Translations under genes and position numbers: made by a program | Assembly: GCF_014653575.1 (NCBI RefSeq) | Contig: NZ_BNAQ01000001.1 | Coordinates: 806,001 to 870,000 of the forward strand | DNA length: 64,000 nucleotides | Reading direction: 5' to 3' | Source: Sphingomonas glacialis | GTDB taxonomy: Bacteria; Pseudomonadota; Alphaproteobacteria; Sphingomonadales; Sphingomonadaceae | The notes under the pieces: model-generated | Seen by the model: the letters and a program-made list of their open reading frames with translations, nothing else | Database searches by the model: none | Told to the model about the DNA's origin: nothing | Shown here: positions 48,246-56,627 of the stretch, piece by piece | Position numbering within the stretch: the stretch's first letter is position 1 | Layout: every line of letters begins with the position of its first letter

Positions 48246-49619
48246 CTATCGTCCAAGCATATGCTCGACGAAACTCCCGAGCGTGCGGAAGCCGGTCAGC
48301 TTCAACCCGCTCTTGTCGTCCTGCACCGCCGCAGGCAGCAGCGCGCGCTCGAAACCGAGCTTGCCCGCTTCCTTCAGTCGCAAGGCGCCGTGCGCGACCG
48401 GCCGCACTTCGCCCGACAGCGCAAGCTCGCCGAACACCACCGCATCGGCGGGCACCGGCCGCTCGGACAGCGCCGAGATCAACGCCGCCGCCACCGCCAG
48501 ATCGGCCGCCGGATCCTGCACGCGGTAGCCGCCGGCAATGTTGAGATAGACTTCGCTCGACGAGAAACTCAGGCCACAGCGCGCCTCGAGCACCGCGAGC
48601 ACCATCGCCAGCCGCCCGCTGTCCCAGCCGACCACCGCGCGCCGCGGCGTCGCCCCGCTCGCGAGCCGGACCACCAGCGCCTGGATCTCGACCAACACCG
48701 GCCGCGTCCCCTCGAGCGCGGGGAACACCGTCGTCCCCGTCATCCCCTCGTCGCGCTGCGTCAGGAACAGCGCCGAGGGATTGCCGACCTCGGACAAGCC
48801 TTCCGAGACCATCGCGAACACGCCGATCTCGTCGGTCCCGCCGAAGCGGTTCTTGATCGCGCGCAGGATGCGATATTGGTGGCTGCGCTCGCCCTCGAAG
48901 CTCAGCACGGTGTCGACCATATGTTCGAGCACGCGCGGCCCCGCGATCGACCCGTCCTTGGTGACATGGCCAACCAGCACCACCGCCGTCCCGCGCTCCT
49001 TGGCGAAGCGGATCAGCTCCTGTGCCGACGCGCGCACCTGGCTGACGGTGCCCGGCGCGCCTTCGATCAGATCGCTGTGCATCGTCTGGATCGAATCGAT
49101 CACGAGCAAGGCAGGCGGCTGCCCCTGCCCCAAGGTCGTCAGGATATCGCGCGTCGAACTCGCCGCCGCGAGCTGAACCGGCGCGTGCCCCAATCCCAGA
49201 CGTCGCGCGCGCAGGCGGACCTGATCGGCAGCTTCCTCGCCCGAGACGTACGCAACGCTCAGGCCCGCGAGCGCCATCTTCGCCGCCGCCTGGAGCAGCA
49301 ACGTCGACTTGCCGATCCCGGGATCACCGCCGATCAGCGTCGCCGATCCCTCGACGAAGCCACCGCCAAGTGCGCGGTCGAGCTCGGCGATCCCCGATGT
49401 CATCCGTTCGGGCAGCGCGATCTCGGCATCGAGCCCGACCAGCGTCATCGTACGCCCACCCGACTGGAGGTTATGCTTGGCCTGGAACGGCGTCACGGTG
49501 CCGCCGCCTGCTTCCTCGACCAGCGTGTTCCATTCGGCGCAGTCGGCGCACTGCCCCTGCCAGCGGTGCGACACCGATCCACAGGCCTGGCAGACATAGC
49601 GTTTTTGAAGTTTGGCCAT
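48246..49619 (-). CDS. radA: DNA repair protein RadA
   Basis: 457 residues. A RecA-like ATPase that processes recombination branches. A zinc finger CQACGSVSHRWQGQCADCAEW starts it (seen here as CQACG and CADC). IGGDPGIGKSTLLLQAAAK near 97 is the Walker A motif and IKNRFGGTDEIGVF near 250 the RadA-specific KNRFG motif. A Lon-like C-terminal domain follows (EVYLNIAGGYRVQDPAADLA). First gene of the five-gene leftward unit that ends with DUF423. Confidence 0.97.
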   Translation of the reverse strand: MAKLQKRYVCQACGSVSHRWQGQCADCAEWNTLVEEAGGGTVTPFQAKHNLQSGGRTMTLVGLDAEIALPERMTSGIAELDRALGGGFVEGSATLIGGDPGIGKSTLLLQAAAKMALAGLSVAYVSGEEAADQVRLRARRLGLGHAPVQLAAASSTRDILTTLGQGQPPALLVIDSIQTMHSDLIEGAPGTVSQVRASAQELIRFAKERGTAVVLVGHVTKDGSIAGPRVLEHMVDTVLSFEGERSHQYRILRAIKNRFGGTDEIGVFAMVSEGLSEVGNPSALFLTQRDEGMTGTTVFPALEGTRPVLVEIQALVVRLASGATPRRAVVGWDSGRLAMVLAVLEARCGLSFSSSEVYLNIAGGYRVQDPAADLAVAAALISALSERPVPADAVVFGELALSGEVRPVAHGALRLKEAGKLGFERALLPAAVQDDKSGLKLTGFRTLGSFVEHMLGR

Positions 49620-49767
49620 GGGACGAGCATAGCGAGCGGAGAACGAGAGGGGAACAGATTTTCCGACGCTGTACCTTTATGCGCTTTCAAAATGTCGTAG
49701 CGCGAGATCTTAACCGTTCTTTCGCGCTTTGCGCAGAAACCGGATGTTCCAGGTCTGGAGCGTAAGC

Positions 49768-50178
49768 ATGCAGCGTCTCATCTATATCAGCAGCACGAGA
49801 TCCCCGCTCACGACGGCGGAACTCGATGCTATCCTGATCGCCTCACGCCGTAACAATGCCGCCGTCGGCGTGACCGGCCTGCTCGTCGCGGGTGGACGCC
49901 GCTTCCTCCAGGCGCTCGAAGGCCCGGAAGCTGCCGTCGAGACCGTCTTCAACAGGATCAAGGCCGATCCGCGCCACCACGCCGTCGTCATCCTCTCGCG
50001 CACGACAATCGACACGCCGACCTTTGGCCAATGGGCGATGGGCTTCAACCGCGGCGGCACGGGCGGCGGCGATGCAATAACGCTCCCCGAAACTGTCGCC
50101 ACGCTGGTCGAGCCGATCACCGACCCGACCGTGCGCGGCTATTTCGAAGGCTTTGCGCAAGTCCACGCCGCCGCGTGA
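49768..50178 (+). CDS. BLUF-domain blue-light sensor
   Basis: 136 residues, a stand-alone BLUF domain binding FAD. The photocycle residues are all present: Tyr6 in LIYIS, Asn30 in RRNNAAVGVTGLLV, Gln48 in RRFLQALEG, and Trp89 and Met91 in FGQWAMGF. Their spacing (24, 42, 83 and 85 residues after Tyr) is the same as in AppA. There is no output domain, so it must act on a partner protein. It is convergent with the GST gene. ATG 49768 has GGAG 7 bases upstream; a longer start has no conserved residues. Confidence 0.93.
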   Translation: MQRLIYISSTRSPLTTAELDAILIASRRNNAAVGVTGLLVAGGRRFLQALEGPEAAVETVFNRIKADPRHHAVVILSRTTIDTPTFGQWAMGFNRGGTGGGDAITLPETVATLVEPITDPTVRGYFEGFAQVHAAA

Positions 50179-50181
50179 GCG

Positions 50182-50886
50182 CTACCCGCGCGCCGGGATG
50201 GTGAGCCCGCGCTGCACCGCCGGCCGCGCGAGCCCACGCGCGAGCCACGCCTTGACGTTGGCAAAGTCGTCGAACCCGACAAGCGCGCCCGCACCGTAAA
50301 AGTCGACAACCGCGTTCACCCAACCCAGCATCGCGATATCGGCGATTGTATAGTCCGCGCCAACAAACCAGCGCTTGTCGGCGAGCGCGACATCCATCAC
50401 GCCGAGCAATCGCCTGGTTTCTGCCACATAGCGGTCGCGCGGGCGCTTGTCCTCGAAGTCCTTGCCGGCGAACTTCACGAAGAAGCCCATCTGGCCGAAC
50501 ATCGGGCCGACGCCGCCCATCTGGAACATCACCCATTGGATCGCCTGAAGCCGCGCGACCGGGTCGCTCGGCAGGAACCGGCCGGTCTTCTCGGCAAGGT
50601 AGAGCAGGATCGCGCCCGATTCGAACAAGGCCAGCGGCGTGCCGCCCGGGCCGTCGGGATCGAGGATCGCGGGGATCTTGCCATTGGGGTTGAGCGATTC
50701 AAATTCGGGGGTCTTCTGGTCGTCCTTGGCGAAATCGACCAGGTGCGGCTCGTACGCCAACCCGGTTTCCTCGAGCATGATCGAGACCTTGACGCCATTC
50801 GGGGTCGGCAACGAATAGAGCTGCAACCGCTCGGGATGCTGTGCCGGCCAGCGCTTGGTGATCGGGAAAGCGGAAAGATCGGGCAT
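50182..50886 (-). CDS. Glutathione S-transferase family protein, YfcG/YghU-like
   Basis: 234 residues. The thioredoxin-fold half has LQLYSLPTPNGVKVSIMLEE near 21 and NPNGKIPAIL near 65 with FESGAILLYLAEKTG near 88, the usual glutathione site. The helical half ends with ALADKRWFVGADYTIADIAM. The length and PNG motif suit YfcG/YghU-type disulfide reductases rather than classical conjugating GSTs. It is convergent with the BLUF gene and divergent from the glycosyltransferase. Confidence 0.9.
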   Translation of the reverse strand: MPDLSAFPITKRWPAQHPERLQLYSLPTPNGVKVSIMLEETGLAYEPHLVDFAKDDQKTPEFESLNPNGKIPAILDPDGPGGTPLALFESGAILLYLAEKTGRFLPSDPVARLQAIQWVMFQMGGVGPMFGQMGFFVKFAGKDFEDKRPRDRYVAETRRLLGVMDVALADKRWFVGADYTIADIAMLGWVNAVVDFYGAGALVGFDDFANVKAWLARGLARPAVQRGLTIPARG

Positions 50887-50962
50887 TGCGAACTCCTTTG
50901 GCGCGCCACGATGGCGTGCAGGAGATAGTCACGCGCCCCGCGCTTCGCTATGGCGCCATCCG

Positions 50963-52141
50963 ATGCAAGCTTCCGATCTCCGTGTCGCGCTCTTCAGCGG
51001 CAACTATAACTATACCCGCGATGGTGCGAACCAGACGCTCAATTTGCTCGTCGGCCATTTGCTGAGCCGCGGCGTCAAGGTGCGCGTCTATGCCCCCACC
51101 AGCCGCACGCCAGCCTTTCCGCCGACCGGCGACCTCGTCAGCGCACCCTCGATCAAGATCCCGCTGCGCGGCGAATACAAGCTGACGCGCGGCATGGGCA
51201 ATCGCGTGCGGCGCGATCTGGCGGCGTTCGCGCCGAACCTGATCCACCTGTCGGCGCCCGACTGGCTCGGCCACAAGGCGCTCGCTTATGCCGAGAAGCA
51301 CGACATCGCGTGCGTCGCTTCGTACCATACGCGCTTCGAGACCTATATGAGCTATTACGGGCTCGGGTTCCTCGTGCCGATGATGATCCGCGCGCAACAG
51401 CGCTTCTACAGCCGCGTCGACGAAGTGCTCGCGCCGAGCCAGATGATGGGCGAGATCTTGCACGACTGGGGCGTGCCGACGCCGGTCACGCGCTGGTCGC
51501 GCGGCGTCAATCACGAACGCTTCAATCCCGCGCGGCGCGATCTCGCGTGGCGCCGCAGCCTCGGCATCGCCGATGACGAGATCGCGGTCGGGTTCCTCGG
51601 CCGGCTGGTCAAGGAAAAGGGCCTCGACGTGTTCGCGCAGGCGCTCCGCGCGCTCGACCAGCGCGGCGTCAAGCATCGCACCTTCGTCGTCGGCGAAGGC
51701 CCCGCGCGCGACTGGTTCGCGCAGCAGGCGCCCAATGCGGTGTTCGCGGGCTATCTGACCGGCGACGATCTCGGGCGTGCGGTCGCGTCGATGGATGTGT
51801 TCTTCAACCCGAGCCTCACCGAGACCTTCGGCAATGTCACGCTCGAGGCGATGGCGGCGGGCGTGCCCGTGGTCGCGGCGCGCGCGTCGGGCGCGGTCGG
51901 GCTGATCGCCGACGGCGTGACCGGGCTGATCGTCCCGCCGACCGATATCGAAGGCTATGCCGATGCGCTCCAGCGCTTCTGCGAGGATGACGCGTTCCGC
52001 CGCAGCGCCGGCGCGGCAGGTCATGCCGAAGCGGCGACGTATCAATGGGAGCGGATCAACCAGGTCGTGCTCGACACCTATCTCAAGGTACTCGAGCGCC
52101 GCGCGTCCGGGCATCCGACCGGCGCCGCGCACGCCGCGTAA
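50963..52141 (+). CDS. Glycosyltransferase family 4, MgtA-like
   Basis: 392 residues with two Rossmann halves. N-half: LRVALFSGNYNYTRDGANQT and ASYHTRFETYMSYYG near 120, which is typical of MgtA/SqdX-type enzymes. C-half: AVGFLGRLVKEKGLDVFAQA and PSLTETFGNVTLEAMAAGVP near 290, the nucleotide-sugar site. It probably moves a hexose or mannose to a lipid or diacylglycerol acceptor at the inner membrane face; the sugar is not known. Sphingomonads use glycosphingolipids, so such a role is possible. Alone in its direction. Confidence 0.88.
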   Translation: MQASDLRVALFSGNYNYTRDGANQTLNLLVGHLLSRGVKVRVYAPTSRTPAFPPTGDLVSAPSIKIPLRGEYKLTRGMGNRVRRDLAAFAPNLIHLSAPDWLGHKALAYAEKHDIACVASYHTRFETYMSYYGLGFLVPMMIRAQQRFYSRVDEVLAPSQMMGEILHDWGVPTPVTRWSRGVNHERFNPARRDLAWRRSLGIADDEIAVGFLGRLVKEKGLDVFAQALRALDQRGVKHRTFVVGEGPARDWFAQQAPNAVFAGYLTGDDLGRAVASMDVFFNPSLTETFGNVTLEAMAAGVPVVAARASGAVGLIADGVTGLIVPPTDIEGYADALQRFCEDDAFRRSAGAAGHAEAATYQWERINQVVLDTYLKVLERRASGHPTGAAHAA

Positions 52142-52216
52142 AACGGTCGTTGCCCGCGATCCGGCCCTCCCCTGTGGGAAGCGCGGATCGCGGGTCAACC
52201 ACACGGCGGTCAGGGC

Positions 52217-52534
52217 CTAGCGCCAGTCATAGCTCAGCGGCGCCTCGCGAAACGCGAAGCGATCGAGATGGCGCGCGACGGCACCCTTCAGGCCATCGAG
52301 CTGCTCGACCGACGTCGCGTCGATCCGCACCTCAAGCACATCGGGATGCGCATCGAACGTCACCGTCGCATCACCGGGATGCGCGGCGCCACGCGCATCC
52401 CTGGGGAAGACGATCGTCCCGTGTTCGGGGGTGAAGACCACCGCCAGATTGTGCTCCCAATGCTTGCACGTCTGCTGGAGGTATTTGCTCGCCGAGGCGG
52501 TCGGCACGCGGGCGGTTGCGGTATAGGCCATCAC
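52217..52534 (-). CDS. DUF2218 protein
   Basis: 105 residues. TARVPTASASKYLQQTCKHW and VFTPEHGTIVFPRDARG match DUF2218, a small domain also found fused to siderophore-interacting ferric reductases (YqjH-like). That link suggests a role in iron or nickel handling. It overlaps the PadR gene upstream (ATGA), so it is controlled by that regulator's operator. No siderophore gene is close. Confidence 0.85.
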   Translation of the reverse strand: MMAYTATARVPTASASKYLQQTCKHWEHNLAVVFTPEHGTIVFPRDARGAAHPGDATVTFDAHPDVLEVRIDATSVEQLDGLKGAVARHLDRFAFREAPLSYDWR

Positions 52535-53151
52535 AGCCGCTCGATCTTCTGCGCGGCGTCGTCGATCAGCGCGACGATCTGGTGGAGCGTTTCCTGCTCG
52601 ACCTGCTCGTGGCGCAGCTTGTGCACCAGCACCTCGCGCAGATTGCCCATCGCGCGGCGCACCGCCGAACTCTCGGTCCGCGCCCGCTCGGCACCGACCT
52701 CGGCGAGCCGCGCGAACAGCGCCTCGACCAATTCGCCATTCTCGGCGAGCAGCGCCGTCCCGCCCTCGGTGATCGCGAAGAGCTTTTTCGCCCCCTCGGC
52801 CTGCCGCGCTTCGATCAGCTCCATTTCGTCGAGCAGCGTCAGCGTCGGATAGACCACCCCCGGGCTCGGCGCGTAGGCGCCACCGGTGAGATCCTCGATC
52901 GAGCGGATCAGGTCATAGCCGTGGCGCGGCTCGTCGGCGATCAGCTTGAGCAAGACGAGCCGCAGCTCGCCGCCGTCGAACATCCGCCGGCCGCGCGGGC
53001 CACCGCGCCCCTCACCCTCGCCCCGACCGCTGCCATGCCCGGCGCCGCGCCCGCCACCGAAGTGCCGCCCGCCGCCCGGTCCACCGCGCATGCCCATACG
53101 GCCGTGCCCGGGTTGGCAGCCGTGGCTGCCGCGTTCTGAAAATCCAAACAT
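52531..53151 (-). CDS. PadR-family regulator with Gly/His-rich N-terminus (YqjI-like)
   Basis: 206 residues. The first 55 are Gly/Arg/His-rich (HGRMGMRGGPGGGRHFGG, then GAGHGSGRGEGEG). The PadR winged helix follows: LRLVLLKLIADEPRHGYDLI near 63, then GGAYAPSPGVVYPTLTLLDE. E. coli YqjI has the same layout: a His-rich N-terminus that binds nickel, and a PadR domain that represses an iron reductase gene. I infer a metal-responsive repressor of this two-gene operon. GAAGGA lies 6 bases before the ATG, and a palindrome lies just upstream. Confidence 0.87.
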   Translation of the reverse strand: MFGFSERGSHGCQPGHGRMGMRGGPGGGRHFGGGRGAGHGSGRGEGEGRGGPRGRRMFDGGELRLVLLKLIADEPRHGYDLIRSIEDLTGGAYAPSPGVVYPTLTLLDEMELIEARQAEGAKKLFAITEGGTALLAENGELVEALFARLAEVGAERARTESSAVRRAMGNLREVLVHKLRHEQVEQETLHQIVALIDDAAQKIERL

Positions 53152-53180
53152 ATCGTTCCTTCTGTATAACACGATAGCAC

Positions 53181-53194
53181 TAAGATATATCTTA
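53181..53194. promoter_or_regulatory. Probable PadR operator
   Basis: TAAGATATATCTTA is a perfect 14-bp palindrome 30 bases upstream of the PadR start, in a short AT-rich island of an otherwise GC-rich region. AT-rich palindromes of this kind are typical operators for autoregulated PadR proteins. It also sits 126 bases from the divergent rarA start. Confidence 0.7.
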
Positions 53195-53320
53195 ATGCAC
53201 TCTTCGCAAGGGCTGCCGCGCACTTTTTTGAGACCCTGCTCGCGCCTCTCCCACGCGAGCCAGCCCAGGCCCCATCCGCCACGGGTGGTTAGCGTGCGTC
53301 GGAACGCCTATCTTGCCTGG

Positions 53321-54631
53321 ATGCCCGATCTTTTCGCCGCCTTCGATCCGCCCGCCGCCGAGGCTGTCAGCGCGACTGCCCCGCTCGCCGATCGCCTCCG
53401 CCCGACCACGCTCGCCGAGGTCGTCGGGCAGGAGCACATCACTGGCCCCGAGGGCGCGATCGGGCGGATGGTCGCGGCCGGCCGCCTGTCGTCGATGATC
53501 CTGTGGGGACCGCCCGGCACCGGCAAGACGACGATCGCGCGGTTGCTCGCCGATGCCGTCGGCTTGCGCTTCGTCGCGATCTCGGCGGTGTTTTCAGGCG
53601 TCGCCGACCTCAAGAAAGCGTTCGCCGAGGCGCGCGACCATGCCCGGCTGGGCAAGCGGACCTTGCTGTTCGTCGACGAGATCCACCGCTTCAATCGCGC
53701 GCAGCAGGACGGCTTCCTGCCCTATGTCGAGGACGGCACCGTCACCCTGGTCGGCGCGACGACCGAAAATCCGTCGTTCGAGCTCAACGCCGCCGTGCTC
53801 AGCCGCGCGCAAGTGCTGATCCTCCACCGGCTCGACCACGCCGCGCTCGGCAAGTTGCTCGACCGCGCCGAGGAGATCGAGGACCAGCCGCTTCCGCTCA
53901 CCGCGCCCGCGCGCGATGCGATGATCGCCAGCGCCGATGGCGACGGCCGCTTCCTGCTCAACCAGGCCGAGACGCTGTTCGCGGTCAACCTGCCCGAGCC
54001 GCTCGACCCCGCCGGCCTTTCCGCCTTCCTGCAGCGTCGCGTCGCGGTCTACGACAAGGATCGCGAGGGGCATTACAATCTCATCTCCGCGCTCCACAAA
54101 GCGGTGCGCGGATCGGACCCGCAGGCCGCGCTCTACTATCTCGCGCGCATGCTCACCGCGGGCGAGGAACCGCTCTATCTGCTGCGCCGGATGGTCCGCA
54201 TGGCGGTCGAGGATATCGGCCTTGCCGATCCGAACGCGCTGACGCAGTGCCTCGCCGCCAAAGACGCCTACGATTTCCTGGGATCGCCCGAGGGTGAGCT
54301 CGCGATCGCGCAGGCATGCCTCTACCTCGCCACCGCCCCAAAATCGAATGCCGCCTACAAGGCGCAAAAGGCGGCGTGGAAATCGGCACGCGAGACCGGA
54401 TCGCTGATGCCACCCGAGAACATCCTGAACGCCCCGACCAAGCTGATGAAGGAGATCGGCTACGGCAAGGGCTATGCCTACGATCACGATACGGCCGATG
54501 GCTTCTCAGGATCGAACTATTGGCCTGCGGAGATGGAGCCGCAGACCTTCTATGTCCCGACCGATCGCGGCGTCGAAAAGCGCATCGCAGACCGCATGGC
54601 GTGGTGGGCGAGCTTGAAAGACGCGCAATGA
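53321..54631 (+). CDS. rarA: Replication-associated recombination ATPase RarA
   Basis: 436 residues. RarA/MgsA acts at stalled replication forks. ILWGPPGTGKTTIARLLADA near 61 is Walker A, LLFVDEIHRFNRAQQD near 112 Walker B, and TTENPSFELNAAVLSRA near 147 the sensor region. The C-terminal tetramerisation domain ends with GYAYDHDTADGFSGSNYWPA. I took ATG 53321 from conservation (MPDLFAAFDPP). Its stop overlaps the next start (ATGA). Confidence 0.95.
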   Translation: MPDLFAAFDPPAAEAVSATAPLADRLRPTTLAEVVGQEHITGPEGAIGRMVAAGRLSSMILWGPPGTGKTTIARLLADAVGLRFVAISAVFSGVADLKKAFAEARDHARLGKRTLLFVDEIHRFNRAQQDGFLPYVEDGTVTLVGATTENPSFELNAAVLSRAQVLILHRLDHAALGKLLDRAEEIEDQPLPLTAPARDAMIASADGDGRFLLNQAETLFAVNLPEPLDPAGLSAFLQRRVAVYDKDREGHYNLISALHKAVRGSDPQAALYYLARMLTAGEEPLYLLRRMVRMAVEDIGLADPNALTQCLAAKDAYDFLGSPEGELAIAQACLYLATAPKSNAAYKAQKAAWKSARETGSLMPPENILNAPTKLMKEIGYGKGYAYDHDTADGFSGSNYWPAEMEPQTFYVPTDRGVEKRIADRMAWWASLKDAQ

Positions 54632-54843
54632 AGGACTGGGCTTCGCGCGCCGCCGCCGCGTTGACCTTGCCCGACACGATCGCCGCGACGCCTGATGACG
54701 GCGCGGCGGTGAAGGTCGGATCGGACGGCCGGACCTTCGTCTCGATCGGCTGGCCCACCTTGCTCGTCCGCCACGGCAGCGACGATCCCGACCGCGTCCA
54801 GGCGGCTGCGCGCAAACGCAGCAAACCGCGAACAAGGGCGTGA
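54628..54843 (+). CDS. Small protein of unknown function
   Basis: 71 residues (starts MKDWASRAAAALTLPDTIAA and ends RKRSKPRTRA). Mixed charge with a basic tail, and no domain recognised. It overlaps rarA upstream and the next gene downstream by 4 bases each (ATGA, GTGA), so it is translated between them. The tight chain is the best evidence that it is real. Confidence 0.6.
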   Translation: MKDWASRAAAALTLPDTIAATPDDGAAVKVGSDGRTFVSIGWPTLLVRHGSDDPDRVQAAARKRSKPRTRA

Positions 54844-55700
54844 TCCCGACGCACTTCACTCGCTTTGCCGCGATCGATTGGTCCGGAGCGAAGGGCGCGC
54901 GCCACCCCGGCATCGCGCTAGCGCTGTGCGAGACTGGCGCGGCGGCCCCGACGCTCGTCTCGCCGCCGCGCGGTGTCTGGTCGCGCGCCGACATCCTGCA
55001 CTGGCTGCGCGATCAGGCCGAGACGCCGCTGCTCGTCGGCTTCGACTTCAGCTTTGCGCCACCCTATGTCGAGCGCGGCGCCTATCTGCCCGGCGAGGCT
55101 GCGCCCACGACCGCGCGCGCCTTCTGGGGCTATGTCGATGCGCACGCCCCCGATGCCGATCTCGGCGCTGCCTCGTTCCTCGAATCGCGCCGCGGGACGC
55201 ATTTCTATCTTGGCGCCGCCGACGGCACGAAGGCCGATTTCCTCCACTTCCGCCGCTGCGAGGCGCATCACAATGCCGCCGGGTTCGGCAAGCCCTCGAC
55301 CGTCTACGATGCGATCGGCGCAGCGCAGGTCGCCAAGGCGAGCTTTGCCGGCATGAGGCTGCTCCACCATCTCGCGCCAGCCATCCCGGTCTGGCCGATC
55401 GACCCCGCCCCCCACACCGGTGCCTGCGTCGTCGAAATCTACACGACGATCGCCGCGCGCGCCGCCGGGGTGCGCAAGGGACGCAGCAAGCTGCGCGATG
55501 CCGCCGCGCTCGACACTGCGCTCGCCACGCTCGGCAGCCGCGCGCACACGCCGCTCGCGCGCTATACCGATCACGCGACCGACGCGATCCTCACCGCCGC
55601 CTGGCTCCGCGCGAACGCGGCCCGCACCGATTTTTGGCACCCAAGCGCGCTGACCCCCCAAATTGCGCGCACCGAGGGCTGGACCTTCGGCATAACCTGA
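54840..55700 (+). CDS. RNase H-fold-like protein of unknown function
   Basis: 286 residues. FAAIDWSGAKGARHPGIALA near 9 and TPLLVGFDFSFAPPYVERG near 64 give two acidic strands spaced as in the RNase H-like superfamily, close to DUF429-type proteins. A later DHATDAILTAAWL near 244 supplies another Asp pair. These could be metal ligands of a nuclease, but no activity is known for the family. It starts with GTG that overlaps the small gene upstream, in a rarA transcript, and ends 18 bases before tRNA-Thr. Confidence 0.7.
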   Translation: MIPTHFTRFAAIDWSGAKGARHPGIALALCETGAAAPTLVSPPRGVWSRADILHWLRDQAETPLLVGFDFSFAPPYVERGAYLPGEAAPTTARAFWGYVDAHAPDADLGAASFLESRRGTHFYLGAADGTKADFLHFRRCEAHHNAAGFGKPSTVYDAIGAAQVAKASFAGMRLLHHLAPAIPVWPIDPAPHTGACVVEIYTTIAARAAGVRKGRSKLRDAAALDTALATLGSRAHTPLARYTDHATDAILTAAWLRANAARTDFWHPSALTPQIARTEGWTFGIT

Positions 55701-55718
55701 CGCATTGAGCGACAACGT

Positions 55719-55794
55719 GCCGGCTTAGCTCAGTTGGTAGAGCGCCAGTTTTGTAAACTGGATGTCGCGGGTTCGATTCCTGCAGCCGGCACCA
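55719..55794 (+). tRNA. tRNA-Thr (anticodon TGT)
   Basis: Reads GCCGGCTTAGCTCAGTTGG. The acceptor stem GCCGGCT/AGCCGGC is complete and CCA is encoded. The anticodon stem CCAGT/ACTGG holds the loop TTTGTAA, so the anticodon is TGT. The T loop is GTTCGATTC. Confidence 0.97.
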
Positions 55795-55868
55795 CTTCGA
55801 ATCCTCGAGATTCGGGCCGCAACGCACTGATCCAGAAGACTTAAGGGCGACCATTTGGGTGTCCGTGG

Positions 55869-56627
55869 TCAACGCTGTAAGATGGTGACCCCCACGATCA
55901 ACCCGTCGGCAAGCCACTGGCCCAGCATGGTCCCGGCGCGCGTTATGCCGGTGTGCTCACCATGGACCTCGACCAATTCCGCACACAGATCGGGAAACGC
56001 CACGCCCGCGGTCGCTCGCAGCAGCGCATCGCGCTCGGTGCAGTCGATCGCGCGGAACAGCGAGACCTGATCGCGCCGCCAGACCAGGATCGCACCCGGC
56101 TTGGGCAGCACCTGAACCGCCGGCGGCGCCTCTTCTGCGAATAATGCCGACCAGATTGCAGGCGCGTTGGTGGTCAGCGCGCGCAGGCGTAGCGTTGGCG
56201 TAAATTGCAGCTTCGCCGTATCCCAATCGATGTACGCCAACGCGCCCACGTCAAGGGTTGCGCTATCGGGACCGACAAACGCCTCCCCGAGCGCGTATTC
56301 GATCCACGCAAGCTCGGCGACTTCGGGATCATCGGGATACAGCACCGCAAGCGTTGCCGGAAAATCCCGCGGATAGGCGTCGAGCGTCCAGCTCGTCGGT
56401 GGCACGCGCTCGATATGGGCGACGACGGCATGATGAAACGCCTCGCCGCCAACCCAGGCGCGCGTCTGCACAAAGCTTTCCTCAAGGCACGCGACCAGTT
56501 GGGCGCGATACGTGTTTTGATAGACCAGCAAGCCGGCTGCGGCCGCGCTGCCATAGCGGCTTGCCGCGTCGGCATCCGCAGCGACGAGCCACGCGCGCAT
56601 ATCGCGCTGGAGCGCGAGCAAGCTCAT
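55869..56627 (-). CDS. bufC: DUF2063 protein, BufC-type partner of the MNIO enzyme
   Basis: 252 residues. The start LLALQRDMRAWLVAADADAA, then LLVYQNTYRAQLVACLEESF near 34, is the DUF2063 (putative DNA-binding) N-domain, and AYPRDFPATLAVLY near 83 follows. In bufferin and HvfABC systems this protein helps the DUF692 enzyme bind the precursor. Its start overlaps the frame-corrected stop of the DUF692 gene (ATGA), as in other buf operons. It is the last gene of the leftward unit, converging on tRNA-Thr. Confidence 0.85.
   Translation of the reverse strand: MSLLALQRDMRAWLVAADADAASRYGSAAAAGLLVYQNTYRAQLVACLEESFVQTRAWVGGEAFHHAVVAHIERVPPTSWTLDAYPRDFPATLAVLYPDDPEVAELAWIEYALGEAFVGPDSATLDVGALAYIDWDTAKLQFTPTLRLRALTTNAPAIWSALFAEEAPPAVQVLPKPGAILVWRRDQVSLFRAIDCTERDALLRATAGVAFPDLCAELVEVHGEHTGITRAGTMLGQWLADGLIVGVTILQR

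Noticed and set aside
55719..55868. Integration site at the tRNA-Thr 3' end
   Set aside because: No direct copy of the tRNA end and no integrase follow; the next gene is bufC on the other strand.
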